Source: DATLFA01 sp039934635 (GTDB taxonomy: Bacteria; Actinomycetota; Acidimicrobiia; Acidimicrobiales; WLNW01). Taken from it: DNA of 31,724 bases. Below, piece after piece: positions 23,183 to 31,350 of the stretch; the stretch's first letter is position 1, and each line of letters begins with the position of its first letter. Position numbers and translations under genes: made by a program. The DNA is taken from the NCBI GenBank assembly GCA_039934635.1, contig JBDTLT010000040.1, positions 1 to 31,724 of the forward strand. The letters are read 5' to 3'. The notes beneath the pieces were generated by a model. The model worked only from the letters and a program-made list of their open reading frames with translations. It was not told the origin of the DNA and made no database searches.

Positions 23183-26100
23183 ATGCTTGACGTACGACAA
23201 CTCGAAGCGGGACTCTGGTCGATCGCCGATGGCCGCGCTTCGGACGAAGAAATTGCGCTTGTGCACGCAGACGAGCGAGCGTCCCTCGCGGTGCTCGACC
23301 GGTTGATCCTCGAGATCGAGGATGATCTCGAATCGGTGCGAAAACTGCCGGGCGACGAACGCGATCAAGTCGTCGCCGATCTGACCGAGACGCTCGAGAG
23401 CCTGCTCGCAACCGCCGCTCGATTTCGACCAAGAGTGGCGCCGACGCGAACGCCGCGGCCCGACCCTGAGAACCTCCGCGAAAGTTCTCGTGACGACTTC
23501 AGCGATGAGTTCGTGGCCCTGCCCTACGAAGTCGTCGAACCGGACGAGGTCAAGCTGCAGGCCTCGTGGTCCGAAGGACTCGTCGTGGTCTGGGCCGCTG
23601 CCCGCGGTGCAGAACCCGAGTTGAACGACGCGCTTGCCGGTCGCCTCGAGGCCATCGGTGGCCCGCCCGTGGGCTGGCAGATTCACACCGGCGTACCGTT
23701 GCCGGCCGGTCCACGAGCCGAAGCCCTCGCGATCCCCATGAAAGACGCGCTCGGTTGGCTCGTCGCCGTGAGTGGCGGTCACGGACGTGACGGTGCCGGA
23801 CCCAGCTTGTTGTGGCTCAGCCAAGTGGCGCTCGAAGGTGTGCGCCTCGCCGCGTCCGGCTCGATCGTGCCCACCGTGCGTCTGGCGAAACGGCCCGAAG
23901 GTCGCATGATCGACGCAGCAGTCCGTTGGGTGCCCGCGCTGCTCGACAGCCCCACGATCGAAGCGTTGGTGGCCTCGATGCCGGGCACGGTCGTCGCTCT
24001 CGGTGGTGGCGACGGACGGGTGACCGCCACGTCGGTGATCTCGGCGGTGGTCGAAGCGATCCTGACCGAGAGTGTCGAGCGCATGGAGCTGCCGGCCGCG
24101 CCACCGAGTGCCAACACGCCCACCGATTTCGCCGACACGGTGATCGCGCGAATGGACGGATCCGAGTTCCGGGTGCACACCGGGCTCGCGAGCGACATGT
24201 CGCGCCGGTTCGACCAGTGGTCGCGCACCGTGACGGCGCCGGCGCGTCCCAAGCTGATCGTGCAACTCGAGGCACCCGACTCGGGTGGGGTGTGGCTCGT
24301 CTCGGTGCTCGCGCCGGCAGGCAAGGGCAAAGTCGTTTCGGTCGACGAGGCGCTGAAGACCGACCGTGGAGGGCGGCCCATCACGGCCGAATGGGCCCGG
24401 CTCACGCGACTGCTGCCCGCCCTCGATCGCGCGGGCGCCCGCCGCCGGGGCTACGTCGCGCTGAGCCAGGACGAAGCCTGGGCGTTCATGACCGTCGCCG
24501 GGCCCAACCTCGCGACTGTCGGTTTCGACGTGCGAGTGCCGGCACTTTCACGGCGCAAGGCGACGCCGTCGTTGCGATTGTTCGCAGAGACCCCGTCGGG
24601 TTCGGTGGTGGGTGCGCACCAACTCAGCAACGTCGCGTGGTCGGTGTTGTTCGACGATGTCGAGCTCACCGCGGCCGAGGTCGCGAAGCTGGCCCGCCAA
24701 GCCCGCCCGCTCGTGCAGTCGCGCGGGCGCTGGGTCGAAGTCGATCGCGTCGATCTCGAAAAGGCCGCGGCCGCACTGGCCGAGAGGGCATCGGTCACAC
24801 AATTGACGGGCGCCGAGATTTTGCGCCAGAGCATCGGCCTCGACGGCTCGGGGCTCTCGGGCGGCGTCCGCGTCGAGGGCGAAAGTTGGGCCAACGACAT
24901 CGTGCGCCGCGCCGGTGAGGCATCGACTGCGCCGGTCACCGAGCCCAAGGGTTTCGTCGGCCAGCTGCGTACGTATCAAACCGAAGCGCTGGCGTGGATC
25001 GGCTTCCTCGACGCCGTCGAGCTCGGCGGGTGTCTCGCGCTCGACATGGGCCTCGGTAAGACCCCGACCGTGCTCGCGCAGCTGTCGCACACTGCGGGAG
25101 ACGGCACCGCGCTCGTCATCGCGCCGGCGGCAGTCGTGGGCAACTGGGCCGCCGAGGCCGCTCGCTTCGCGCCCGGCCTGCGCGTCGTCGTGCATCACGG
25201 CGCGTCGCGTTCGTCCGAGCGTGAGCTCGACGCCGAGATTGCCGGCGCCGACATCGTCATCACGACCTATGCCACCGCGGTTCGCGACATCGAAGCGCTC
25301 GTGACGACGACCTGGAGCCGAATCGTGCTCGACGAAGCGCAGGCGATCAAGAACCCGGCGAGCGAAACGTTCCAGCAACTGCGGCGACTTCGAGCGCGCT
25401 CGCGCCTGGCGCTCACCGGCACGCCGATCGAAAACGGCCTCGGTGATCTGTGGTCGATCCTCGATTTCACCAACCCCGGCCTCGTCGGTTCACGACCCTC
25501 GTTCATCTCCCAGATGTCGGGTGACGGCGAAGTGGCATTGCGCGCACTCAACGGCATCTTGTTGTTCCGGCGCACCAAATCCGAGCCCGAAGTCGCGGCC
25601 GAGCTGCCCGACAAGATCGACGAGCTCGACCACTGCACGATGACGACCGAGCAGATCGGGCTCTACCAAGCGGTGCTCGACGAGCTTGTCGCGAATGCCG
25701 ACAGCGATACCGGTGAAGCGAAGCAGGGTGCGATTCTCGCGGCGATCACCGCGCTCAAGCAGATCTGCAACCACCCGGCCGCGTACCGCGACGACGGACG
25801 ACCACTCGCCGGTCGATCGGGCAAGTTGGCCCGGCTCGAAGAGATCGTCGAGTCCGTGTTCGCGGCCGGCGAACGCATCCTCGTCTTCACGCACTTCGCG
25901 ACATGGGGCCGGCGCTTGGCCGAACACCTCACCGAGGTCACCGGGGTGCCCATCGCGTGCTACGACGGCAGCCTCGCTCGTGGTGTGCGTGACCGGCTGG
26001 TCACCGAGTTCCAGACGGGCAGCGGGCCGGGTGCCATGGTGTTGTCGCTGAAGGCCGGCGGCACGGGACTCAACCTGACCGCGGCCAATCACGTGGTGCT

Positions 26101-26365
26101 CTACGACCGGTGGTGGAACCCCGCTGTCGAGGACCAGGCGCGCGACCGAGCGTGGCGCATCGGCCAGAGTCGCACGGTGATCTCACATCGCCTCGTCTGC
26201 CCGGGCACTGTCGACGAACGCGTCGAAGAGGTCGTGGCCGGCAAGCGCCATATCGCCAACGTGGTGCTCGCTCGATCGAGTTCGATCGCCGACCTCAACA
26301 CCGACCAACTCCGCATCGCGCTCGGGTTGCGACCCGACGAACTGCTTGCCGAGGACGATCGATGA
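23183..26365 (+). CDS. Snf2/HelZ-family ATPase (SWI2/SNF2 helicase-like)
   Basis: The ATG at 23183, preceded by GGATAGGG, starts a protein of 1060 residues; the open frame extends upstream but reads as non-coding. An N-terminal region of about 500 residues leads to the SNF2-associated segment (LTAAEVAKLARQARPLVQSRGRWVEVD, about residues 493-520). The Snf2 ATPase core has LRTYQTEALAWIGFLD, motif I DMGLGKTPTVLAQL (lysine near 625), motif II DEAQ (near 716) and motif III ALTGTPIENGLGDLWSI. The second RecA lobe has ILVFTHFATWGRRLAEHL, LKAGGTGLNL, YDRWWNPAVEDQARDRAWRIGQ. It is a DNA translocase rather than a strand-separating helicase. The layout matches mycobacterial HelZ-type proteins. A 93-residue gene is coupled to it by ATGA. 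Confidence 0.93.
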   Translation: MLDVRQLEAGLWSIADGRASDEEIALVHADERASLAVLDRLILEIEDDLESVRKLPGDERDQVVADLTETLESLLATAARFRPRVAPTRTPRPDPENLRESSRDDFSDEFVALPYEVVEPDEVKLQASWSEGLVVVWAAARGAEPELNDALAGRLEAIGGPPVGWQIHTGVPLPAGPRAEALAIPMKDALGWLVAVSGGHGRDGAGPSLLWLSQVALEGVRLAASGSIVPTVRLAKRPEGRMIDAAVRWVPALLDSPTIEALVASMPGTVVALGGGDGRVTATSVISAVVEAILTESVERMELPAAPPSANTPTDFADTVIARMDGSEFRVHTGLASDMSRRFDQWSRTVTAPARPKLIVQLEAPDSGGVWLVSVLAPAGKGKVVSVDEALKTDRGGRPITAEWARLTRLLPALDRAGARRRGYVALSQDEAWAFMTVAGPNLATVGFDVRVPALSRRKATPSLRLFAETPSGSVVGAHQLSNVAWSVLFDDVELTAAEVAKLARQARPLVQSRGRWVEVDRVDLEKAAAALAERASVTQLTGAEILRQSIGLDGSGLSGGVRVEGESWANDIVRRAGEASTAPVTEPKGFVGQLRTYQTEALAWIGFLDAVELGGCLALDMGLGKTPTVLAQLSHTAGDGTALVIAPAAVVGNWAAEAARFAPGLRVVVHHGASRSSERELDAEIAGADIVITTYATAVRDIEALVTTTWSRIVLDEAQAIKNPASETFQQLRRLRARSRLALTGTPIENGLGDLWSILDFTNPGLVGSRPSFISQMSGDGEVALRALNGILLFRRTKSEPEVAAELPDKIDELDHCTMTTEQIGLYQAVLDELVANADSDTGEAKQGAILAAITALKQICNHPAAYRDDGRPLAGRSGKLARLEEIVESVFAAGERILVFTHFATWGRRLAEHLTEVTGVPIACYDGSLARGVRDRLVTEFQTGSGPGAMVLSLKAGGTGLNLTAANHVVLYDRWWNPAVEDQARDRAWRIGQSRTVISHRLVCPGTVDERVEEVVAGKRHIANVVLARSSSIADLNTDQLRIALGLRPDELLAEDDR

Positions 26366-26643
26366 ACCGACCGCAGCGCCCGCGCCCCAACCAACGCCGT
26401 CGCCCCCAAGGCAAGCGGCCGACGCCGGCCGACATCTGGCGCGCGCCGCGGCCGTTGCCCGAGATCGAACGCATCGCGGTGTCGCAAGACGCCGGCGCGC
26501 TGTTGCGGTCGCTCGGCGATCCGCCGATGAACAACGGGCACGTTGCGGGTCATTATTTCAACGCGGTGATCGAGCGCGCGGCGGCGGTCGCGGGCGCCCT
26601 CGCGCTCAGTGCCGATCTTCTTGCCGAGCCCGAGGGCAACTGA
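26362..26643 (+). CDS. Small protein translationally coupled to the Snf2 ATPase
   Basis: The 93-residue product starts at an ATG overlapping the Snf2 stop (ATGA). Residues 1-25 are very basic and Pro-rich (NRPQRPRPNQRRRPQGKR), suited to contact nucleic acid. The remainder is a compact, partly helical segment: IWRAPRPLPEIERIAVSQDAGALLRSLGDPP, then HVAGHYFNAVIERAAAVAGALALSADLL. No cysteines, signal or membrane helix are seen, and it is not the SWIM zinc-finger protein often found beside HelZ-type genes. The overlap argues for joint production and probably a direct or functional partnership with the ATPase. I do not recognise the family. Confidence 0.8.
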   Translation: MNRPQRPRPNQRRRPQGKRPTPADIWRAPRPLPEIERIAVSQDAGALLRSLGDPPMNNGHVAGHYFNAVIERAAAVAGALALSADLLAEPEGN

Positions 26644-26669
26644 GGTTGCGCCCGACAATGCGCTCGTGG

Positions 26670-27173
26670 TCAGTTGGCCCACTCGAGCGCGAAGCCACGG
26701 CGGCGAAACACGCTGATGCGCAAACCCATCGGCCGTAGATGACGGCGCAGGTCGCGAAGCCGCACGTCGAGTTGGTTGCGGGTCGGCGCACCGTGGGGCC
26801 AAGCTCGTTGCGCGAGTTCGGCTCGCGGCACCATCGAGCCGAAGTGGTCCACCAGCGCACGCATCAGTTGTGCCTCGATGGGCGACAACGCGATCCATGC
26901 GCCGCCGACCGCGACGCGCCCGTTCTCGTCGATGGCCGGAAAGCGCAGCCGCGCCGCGCGCAGTTGCAGCGCCTGCATCCGGGCGTTCACTTCGAGAGGA
27001 TCCGATGGTATGCGCACCCAGTCTTGCAATTCGTCGTCGCACAGCGGCGGGTCGGAACTAGCCGAGAGCATCAACAATCGAGGCACGCCGGCCATTCGCA
27101 AGTCCTCGGCCCGTGCTGCGTCACGGGGCCACGCCAGCATGGCCACCGGAGCGTCCGATCGAGTGTTGTCCAT
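26670..27173 (-). CDS. Mini response-regulator-like winged-helix protein (paralogue 1)
   Basis: The 167-residue product starts at an ATG with GGGGAG six bases upstream. The N-terminal half (about residues 8-70) reads VAMLAWPRDAARAEDL, VPRLLMLSASSDPP, then DELQDWVRIPSDPLEVNARMQAL. The last segment aligns in pattern with the end of a receiver domain (Asp-Asp-Tyr-x-x-Lys-Pro ... Glu-x-x-Ala-Arg), but the phosphoacceptor region is missing and the domain is about half normal size. The C-terminal half is a PhoB-type winged helix: LSPIEAQLMRALVDHFGSMVPRAELAQRAWP, LDVRLRDLRRHL and FRRRGFALEW. It is therefore a phosphorylation-independent DNA-binding candidate. Two paralogues lie at 28670-29239 and 29689-30237. 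It follows the ammonium transporter gene on the same strand, separated by a strong hairpin. Confidence 0.83.
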   Translation of the reverse strand: MDNTRSDAPVAMLAWPRDAARAEDLRMAGVPRLLMLSASSDPPLCDDELQDWVRIPSDPLEVNARMQALQLRAARLRFPAIDENGRVAVGGAWIALSPIEAQLMRALVDHFGSMVPRAELAQRAWPHGAPTRNQLDVRLRDLRRHLRPMGLRISVFRRRGFALEWAN

Positions 27174-27279
27174 CGATTCTCCCCGTCCGACTTTGGCAGC
27201 TTACGAGTCGATTATCGAGGATTTCGGTCAGCGTTGCGAGGTTGTGTCGGCCGACTGCCCGCAGCGACGAGCAAGAGAC

Positions 27280-27308
27280 GGGCGGGTCGGCGCTCGGCCG
27301 ACCCGCCC
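27280..27308 (-). terminator. Strong hairpin downstream of the ammonium transporter gene
   Basis: GGGCGGGTCGG (27280-27290) and CCGACCCGCCC (27298-27308) form a perfect 11-bp stem with a 7-base loop, 26 bases beyond the amt stop on the minus strand. There is no T-tract, as in many actinobacterial terminators. It should isolate amt from the winged-helix gene that follows at 27173. Confidence 0.7.
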
Positions 27309-27333
27309 GCTCCGAGGCGGGAATCGGCGTTGG

Positions 27334-28569
27334 CTACGCGTATGCAGCCTCTGCGTGGAGGTTGATGTCGAGTCCCTCGGCTTCCACATCGGGGCTGACC
27401 CGCAGACCCATCGTCTTGTCGATCGCGGTGGCGATGATGAAGCTGGCCACGAAGGAGTACGCCAAGGTCACGACCGACGCCACGATCTGATCGACCAAGA
27501 GGCTGCCGCCACCGCCGAGGAAGAGGCCGTCATGGGTCACGACGGGATTGATTGCGCCGTCGGCGAAGAGGCCCAACAGCAGCGACCCGGCGAGGCCACC
27601 GACCAGATGCACCGCAATCACGTCGAGGCTGTCGTCGAACTTGAACACCTTCTTGATGCCGAGCGCGAGGTAGCACACGACGCCGGTGATGAGCCCGATG
27701 TAGATGGGCGCCATACCTCCGACGAAACCCGCGCACGGCGTGATCGCGACGAGACCGGCGACGGCACCTGACGCCGCACCGAGCGTCGTTGCATGACCGC
27801 CTTTGATCTTCTCGATGGCCAGCCAGCCGAGCATTGCGGCAGAGGCGGCGAGGAAGGTGTTCATGATGGCTTGCGCGGCGACGCCGTTGGCGGCGAGCGC
27901 CGATCCCGCATTGAAGCCGGCCCAGCCGAACCACAAGATGCCGGTGCCGAGGATGGTGAGTGGCAGGTTGTGCGGTGGCATGGGCTCTTCGCCATAGCCC
28001 TTGCGGGGGCCGATGATGAGGATGAGCGCGAGCGCGGCGGCCCCGGCATTCATATGCACGACCGCGCCGCCGGCGAAGTCGAGGGCACCCATGTCGGCAA
28101 GCCAGCCGCCGGCGAAGACCATGTGCGCAACGGGCGCATAGACGAGCACGAGCCACACGCTGATGAACACTGCGTAGGCGGAGAACTTCAGTCGATCAGC
28201 GGTTGCGCCGGTGATCAATGCCGGGGTGATGATCGCAAACGTCATTTGATACGCACAGAACAATATGAACGGGATGGTGAGCGTCGACAAGAAGTCCGAC
28301 GGAGCCGCGTTCACCGGACCAACGTCCTTCAAGAAGGCGAAATCGAAATTGCCGATCACTCCACCGTCACCGGCGTTGCCGAAGGCGAGGCTGAAGACGA
28401 TGGCGGCCCAGAGAACGGCCAAGACGCCCATCGCGAAGAAGTTCTGCATGAGCATCGTGAGCACGTTCTTCGAACGGACCATGCCGCCATAGAAGAACGC
28501 CAGTCCCGGTGTCATGAACAACACGAGCGCTGTCGAGATCAGCACCCACGCGGTATCGCCTGTGTCCAC
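27334..28569 (-). CDS. amt: Ammonium transporter, Amt/MEP family
   Basis: The 411-residue protein starts at a GTG preceded by AAAGGGAGAAG. It has about eleven membrane helices with Amt signatures: GLAFFYGGMVRSKNVL near the N-terminus, DFAGGAVVHMNAGAAAL (twin-histidine pore residue one, near residue 160), and DVIAVHLVGGLAGSLL (second pore histidine, near residue 310). The C-terminal cytoplasmic tail of about 30 residues contains GLRVSPDVEAEGLD, the region that usually contacts PII proteins. No glnK/glnB gene follows within the window. The upstream region holds GlnR-box-like half-sites, and three mini-regulators surround the gene, so nitrogen control is likely (inference). Confidence 0.96.
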   Translation of the reverse strand: MDTGDTAWVLISTALVLFMTPGLAFFYGGMVRSKNVLTMLMQNFFAMGVLAVLWAAIVFSLAFGNAGDGGVIGNFDFAFLKDVGPVNAAPSDFLSTLTIPFILFCAYQMTFAIITPALITGATADRLKFSAYAVFISVWLVLVYAPVAHMVFAGGWLADMGALDFAGGAVVHMNAGAAALALILIIGPRKGYGEEPMPPHNLPLTILGTGILWFGWAGFNAGSALAANGVAAQAIMNTFLAASAAMLGWLAIEKIKGGHATTLGAASGAVAGLVAITPCAGFVGGMAPIYIGLITGVVCYLALGIKKVFKFDDSLDVIAVHLVGGLAGSLLLGLFADGAINPVVTHDGLFLGGGGSLLVDQIVASVVTLAYSFVASFIIATAIDKTMGLRVSPDVEAEGLDINLHAEAAYA

Positions 28570-28615
28570 GTCTTCTCCCTTTGCGTAGTTTGGGGCGTCA
28601 GATTGCGGCGTAAGT

Positions 28616-28642
28616 GTTTCAGAAAGATTTCGTGCATGTCAC
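28616..28642 (-). promoter_or_regulatory. GlnR-box-like phased half-sites upstream of amt
   Basis: Read on the minus strand, the site is GTGAC, six bases, GAAAT, six bases, GAAAC. The known actinobacterial GlnR pattern is GTnAC-n6-GAAAC repeated at 11-base steps. The three half-sites match it with zero, one and one mismatches respectively and exact spacing. It ends 47 bases upstream of the amt GTG start. No GlnR gene is in the window, so the binding protein is unproven. Confidence 0.5.
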
Positions 28643-28669
28643 ATAACGATGAACGAGTTCATCTGGCGT

Positions 28670-29239
28670 TCAGAGAACTTCGAGGAGCACGGCCTGGCTG
28701 CTGAGAAGCCACACCCGCACTCCGAGCGGAGCCACAAGCCGATCGAGTTGAGTGAGCAGCGCCCGCACGGCTGCTGCCGTTGACGCGACATCGGCGATCG
28801 AAAGGGCGTCCGTGACGACCGCTCGTGGCACTGGGCGACCGCAGTGTTGCAACAGCGCGGCGATGGTCAAACTCTGCGCCGCACTCAGCGTGACTTCACG
28901 CGAGCCGCGTTGCAGCCGCCGGCCCGACAACCGCACGTTCGGTGGGGCCGATCGAGAACGCCGAGCCAATTCGGCGATGCGAGCGTCGCATTCTCGGCTG
29001 CCCGGCGCCGAACGGGTCCAGTCTTCGAGTTCGTCGGATGGCACCGGCGCAGGGCGTCCCTCTGCGATGAGCAGCAACCGAGGATTGCGCTGTGATTGCA
29101 ACGCGGCGCGCCGGTGTTCGTCTCGCGGCCACCGCAAGACGGCCACGCCGAAGTCGTGGTCGGTGTACGTCGGGCCCGCATCAACAGGTGATGCGTGCAC
29201 CTCGTTGGGCACGCCAGTCGGCGCGATGTCGAATCGCAT
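28670..29239 (-). CDS. Mini response-regulator-like winged-helix protein (paralogue 2)
   Basis: The 189-residue product starts at an ATG with AGAGGA upstream. It repeats the paralogue layout: FGVAVLRWPRDEHRRAALQ, NPRLLLIAEGRPAPVPSDELEDWTRS, then ECDARIAELARRS (receiver-like remnant, no phosphoacceptor Asp). A winged-helix-like half follows with LSAAQSLTIAALLQHCGRPVPRAVVTDAL and VRALLTQLDRLVAPLGVRVWLL. The wing is degenerate: the Arg-Arg-Gly-Phe sequence kept in the other two copies is replaced by SSQAVLLEVL, so DNA contact may be altered or lost. It lies 100 bases upstream of amt on the same strand, and its start overlaps the end of the two-helix membrane protein gene by 59 bases. Confidence 0.78.
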   Translation of the reverse strand: MRFDIAPTGVPNEVHASPVDAGPTYTDHDFGVAVLRWPRDEHRRAALQSQRNPRLLLIAEGRPAPVPSDELEDWTRSAPGSRECDARIAELARRSRSAPPNVRLSGRRLQRGSREVTLSAAQSLTIAALLQHCGRPVPRAVVTDALSIADVASTAAAVRALLTQLDRLVAPLGVRVWLLSSQAVLLEVL

Positions 29240-29696
29240 TCTTCCAGTCCTCTCTCGTCGTGTGCATCAGTCGATCCCCGACAGCAACAGCCGCGGGATA
29301 ACGCGATGGACACGGAGGGGGACCACGAACGAAATAGATGCTGCTTGAACGGCCAGATGGAGGAGCGGCACGCTCGCGCCTGCCCGCGGCGTAGCCCCGG
29401 CGCCCCGCAATGAAGCACAATGCCGCGAGAACAATTGCCAGAATTCGCACGAGCGCGTTCTCGGTCGAACGTCGAAGAGATGAGGTGCCGGCCCGGTTGA
29501 CGACGTTGGGACGCGGTGTTACTGCGGGCGACGTCGAGTTCGGGGCAACAAGGTGGGCCGCGTGCGTAGCGTCGGTTACTTGCTCAGGCAACCCGGCTCG
29601 AGCGTCCCGTATGGATGCGCCAATAGGCAACGCGGCGGCAACGAGCACGATGACGACGACCACCGCGAACCGTGCGAACCGGTGCGGACTAGGCAT
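29181..29696 (-). CDS. Small membrane protein with two hydrophobic segments
   Basis: The 171-residue reading from ATG 29696 has a hydrophobic N-terminal helix (FAVVVVIVLVAAALPIGA, about residues 9-27), a Thr/Pro-containing loop of about 50 residues, and a second helix (ALVRILAIVLAALCFIAG, about 80-97). The tail is basic. The ATG overlaps the stop of paralogue 3 (ATGCCTAG), so the genes are coupled. The last 60 residues look poorly coding and overlap paralogue 2 by 59 bases; a frameshift or a shorter true protein cannot be excluded. The placement between two mini-regulators suggests a membrane partner, perhaps a sensor or tether. No family was recognised. Confidence 0.55.
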   Translation of the reverse strand: MPSPHRFARFAVVVVIVLVAAALPIGASIRDARAGLPEQVTDATHAAHLVAPNSTSPAVTPRPNVVNRAGTSSLRRSTENALVRILAIVLAALCFIAGRRGYAAGRRERAAPPSGRSSSIYFVRGPPPCPSRYPAAVAVGDRLMHTTREDWKNAIRHRADWRAQRGARITC

Positions 29697-30237
29697 TTTC
29701 GATACCCGATTCGGCGAGGCGCGGCGATGCGGTGACTTCGATCGCCACGCCGAGGACGAATCCCCGCCCACGGGCACTGAAGATGTTCAGGCGCAATGGC
29801 TTCATCCGCCGGCGAAGGCGATAGACGAGGTCATCGAGCGCGCGGGTCGAGGGCGGCCCCTCCGGCCACAATTCGCGTTCCAGGTTCCTTCGCGAAACAA
29901 GCGCACCGTCAGCGTCGAGTAGCGCTCGTGTGATGGCGCTCTCGGGCGTGGTCAGTATCACCGCTCCGTAGCCATTGCGAAGGACCGCATCATCGACAAT
30001 CTCGGGACGACAGACGCGGCGGACCAGACCCTGGAGCCGAGTGGACACGTCGCGTTCGTCGGCCGGAAGGTGGATCCAATCCTCCCACGCGTTGACAACG
30101 GGCGGCGCGGCGTCCGCTTCGACGAGCAACAGGCACGGCACACGAGCCGACGTCAGCCGCGCTCGTCGTTCGTGATCGCGCGGCCAATGAACGAGAGCGA
30201 CGGAGTCGACCGAAAGGGGGTCACGACCGCTCGCCAT
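29689..30237 (-). CDS. Mini response-regulator-like winged-helix protein (paralogue 3)
   Basis: The ATG at 30237 gives 182 residues and an N-terminus like that of its paralogues; GTG 30294 would add 19 residues and has an AGGG seven bases upstream, so the start is open. The N-terminal half has DSVALVHWPRDHERRARL, VPCLLLVEADAAPP and AWEDWIHLPADERDVSTRLQGLVRR, a receiver remnant without a phosphoacceptor. The winged helix is well preserved: TTPESAITRALLDADGALVSRRNLERELWPEGPPS, LDDLVYRLRRRMKPLRLNIF and RGRGFVLGV. It is first in a minus-strand run followed by the two-helix protein, paralogue 2 and amt. It is divergent from the ECF sigma factor gene. Confidence 0.82.
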   Translation of the reverse strand: MASGRDPLSVDSVALVHWPRDHERRARLTSARVPCLLLVEADAAPPVVNAWEDWIHLPADERDVSTRLQGLVRRVCRPEIVDDAVLRNGYGAVILTTPESAITRALLDADGALVSRRNLERELWPEGPPSTRALDDLVYRLRRRMKPLRLNIFSARGRGFVLGVAIEVTASPRLAESGIENA

Positions 30238-30363
30238 GCCCGACGACGATACCTGCCGGGGTGGAGCTCGCAGCGACGCGTCGCCCAAGGTCACAACCTC
30301 ACCCTACGCGGTCGCCGTGGCCCTGCGAACCGGCTGTCACACCGATGCAATATCGTGGTCGTC

Positions 30364-31341
30364 GTGACAACGAACCTGCCGGCCGCCCCGCCCGAGATCA
30401 TGGGCCAGATCGAGTCCCACCGGCGCGAGTTGACCGGCTACTGCTACCGGATGCTGGGTGCGTGGTCAGAGGCCGAAGACGCGGTGCAAGAGACGATGGT
30501 GCGCGCCTGGCGCTCGATCGGTGGCTTCGAGGGCCGCTCGTCGCTTCGGGCGTGGCTCTACCGCATCGCCAACAACGTCTGCATCGACATGCACCGCAGC
30601 CCGCAACGACGGGCCCGCCCGATGGAGATGGGGCCATCGTCGACCAACGCGGAGGCGGTTCTCGGGGCACCCCTGGCCGAGCAGACGTGGGTCCAGCCGG
30701 TGGCTGACGGGCGAGTGATCGCGGTCGACGGTGATCCGTCCGAGGTCGCCGCCGCGCGCGAGTCCATTCGCCTCGCGTTCGTCGCGGCGCTGCAGCATCT
30801 GCCGGCCAAGCAACGGTCGGCGTTGATTCTCTGTGAGGTCCTGCGGTGGCAGGCCACCGAGGTCGCGGAGTTGCTCGACACCAGCGTCGCTTCTGTCAAC
30901 AGCGCCCTGCAGCGCGCGCGGGCCACCATGGCCGCCATGCCGACCGAGACGCTCGATTCGACCGTCGACCCGCAGCATCAGGCGCTGCTCGCTCGCTACG
31001 TCGATGCCTTCGAGCGCTACGACATCCCCGCGCTCGTGACCCTGCTGCGTGACGATGTCATCTTGTCGATGCCGCCCTTCGACCTGTGGCTTCAGGGAGC
31101 CGACGAACTGGCCGGGTGGTTCCTCGGCGAGGGCATCGTGTGCGAGGGCGGTCGGCTGTTGCCGATCGAGGTCAACGGCACGGCGGGCTTCGGCAACTAT
31201 CACCTGATCCGCCCCGGGCTGTGGGAGCCGTGGGCCATTCAGGTGATCGAGGTTGCCGGCGGCAAGATCGTGGGGCACCACAATTTCTTGTACCCCGAGC
31301 TTTTCGCCGAGTTCGGCTTGCCGCCGCGAATCGAGGCGTAA
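30364..31341 (+). CDS. ECF sigma factor with C-terminal SnoaL-like domain (SigG type)
   Basis: From GTG 30364 the protein has 325 residues; GTG 30355 is an alternative. Region 2 is RRELTGYCYRMLGAWSEAEDAVQETMVRAWRSI and SLRAWLYRIANNVCIDM. Region 4 is ALQHLPAKQRSALILCEVLRWQATEVAELLDTSVASVNSALQRAR. A C-terminal SnoaL/NTF2-like domain of about 120 residues follows (LLARYVDAFERYDIPALVTLLRDDV ... GHHNFLYPELFAEFGLP). This arrangement belongs to the SigG-like group, in which the fused domain tunes activity in place of a separate anti-sigma factor. No anti-sigma gene is adjacent. It converges on the STAS-like gene with nine bases between stops. Confidence 0.92.
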   Translation: MTTNLPAAPPEIMGQIESHRRELTGYCYRMLGAWSEAEDAVQETMVRAWRSIGGFEGRSSLRAWLYRIANNVCIDMHRSPQRRARPMEMGPSSTNAEAVLGAPLAEQTWVQPVADGRVIAVDGDPSEVAAARESIRLAFVAALQHLPAKQRSALILCEVLRWQATEVAELLDTSVASVNSALQRARATMAAMPTETLDSTVDPQHQALLARYVDAFERYDIPALVTLLRDDVILSMPPFDLWLQGADELAGWFLGEGIVCEGGRLLPIEVNGTAGFGNYHLIRPGLWEPWAIQVIEVAGGKIVGHHNFLYPELFAEFGLPPRIEA

Positions 31342-31350
31342 CAGGACCGG

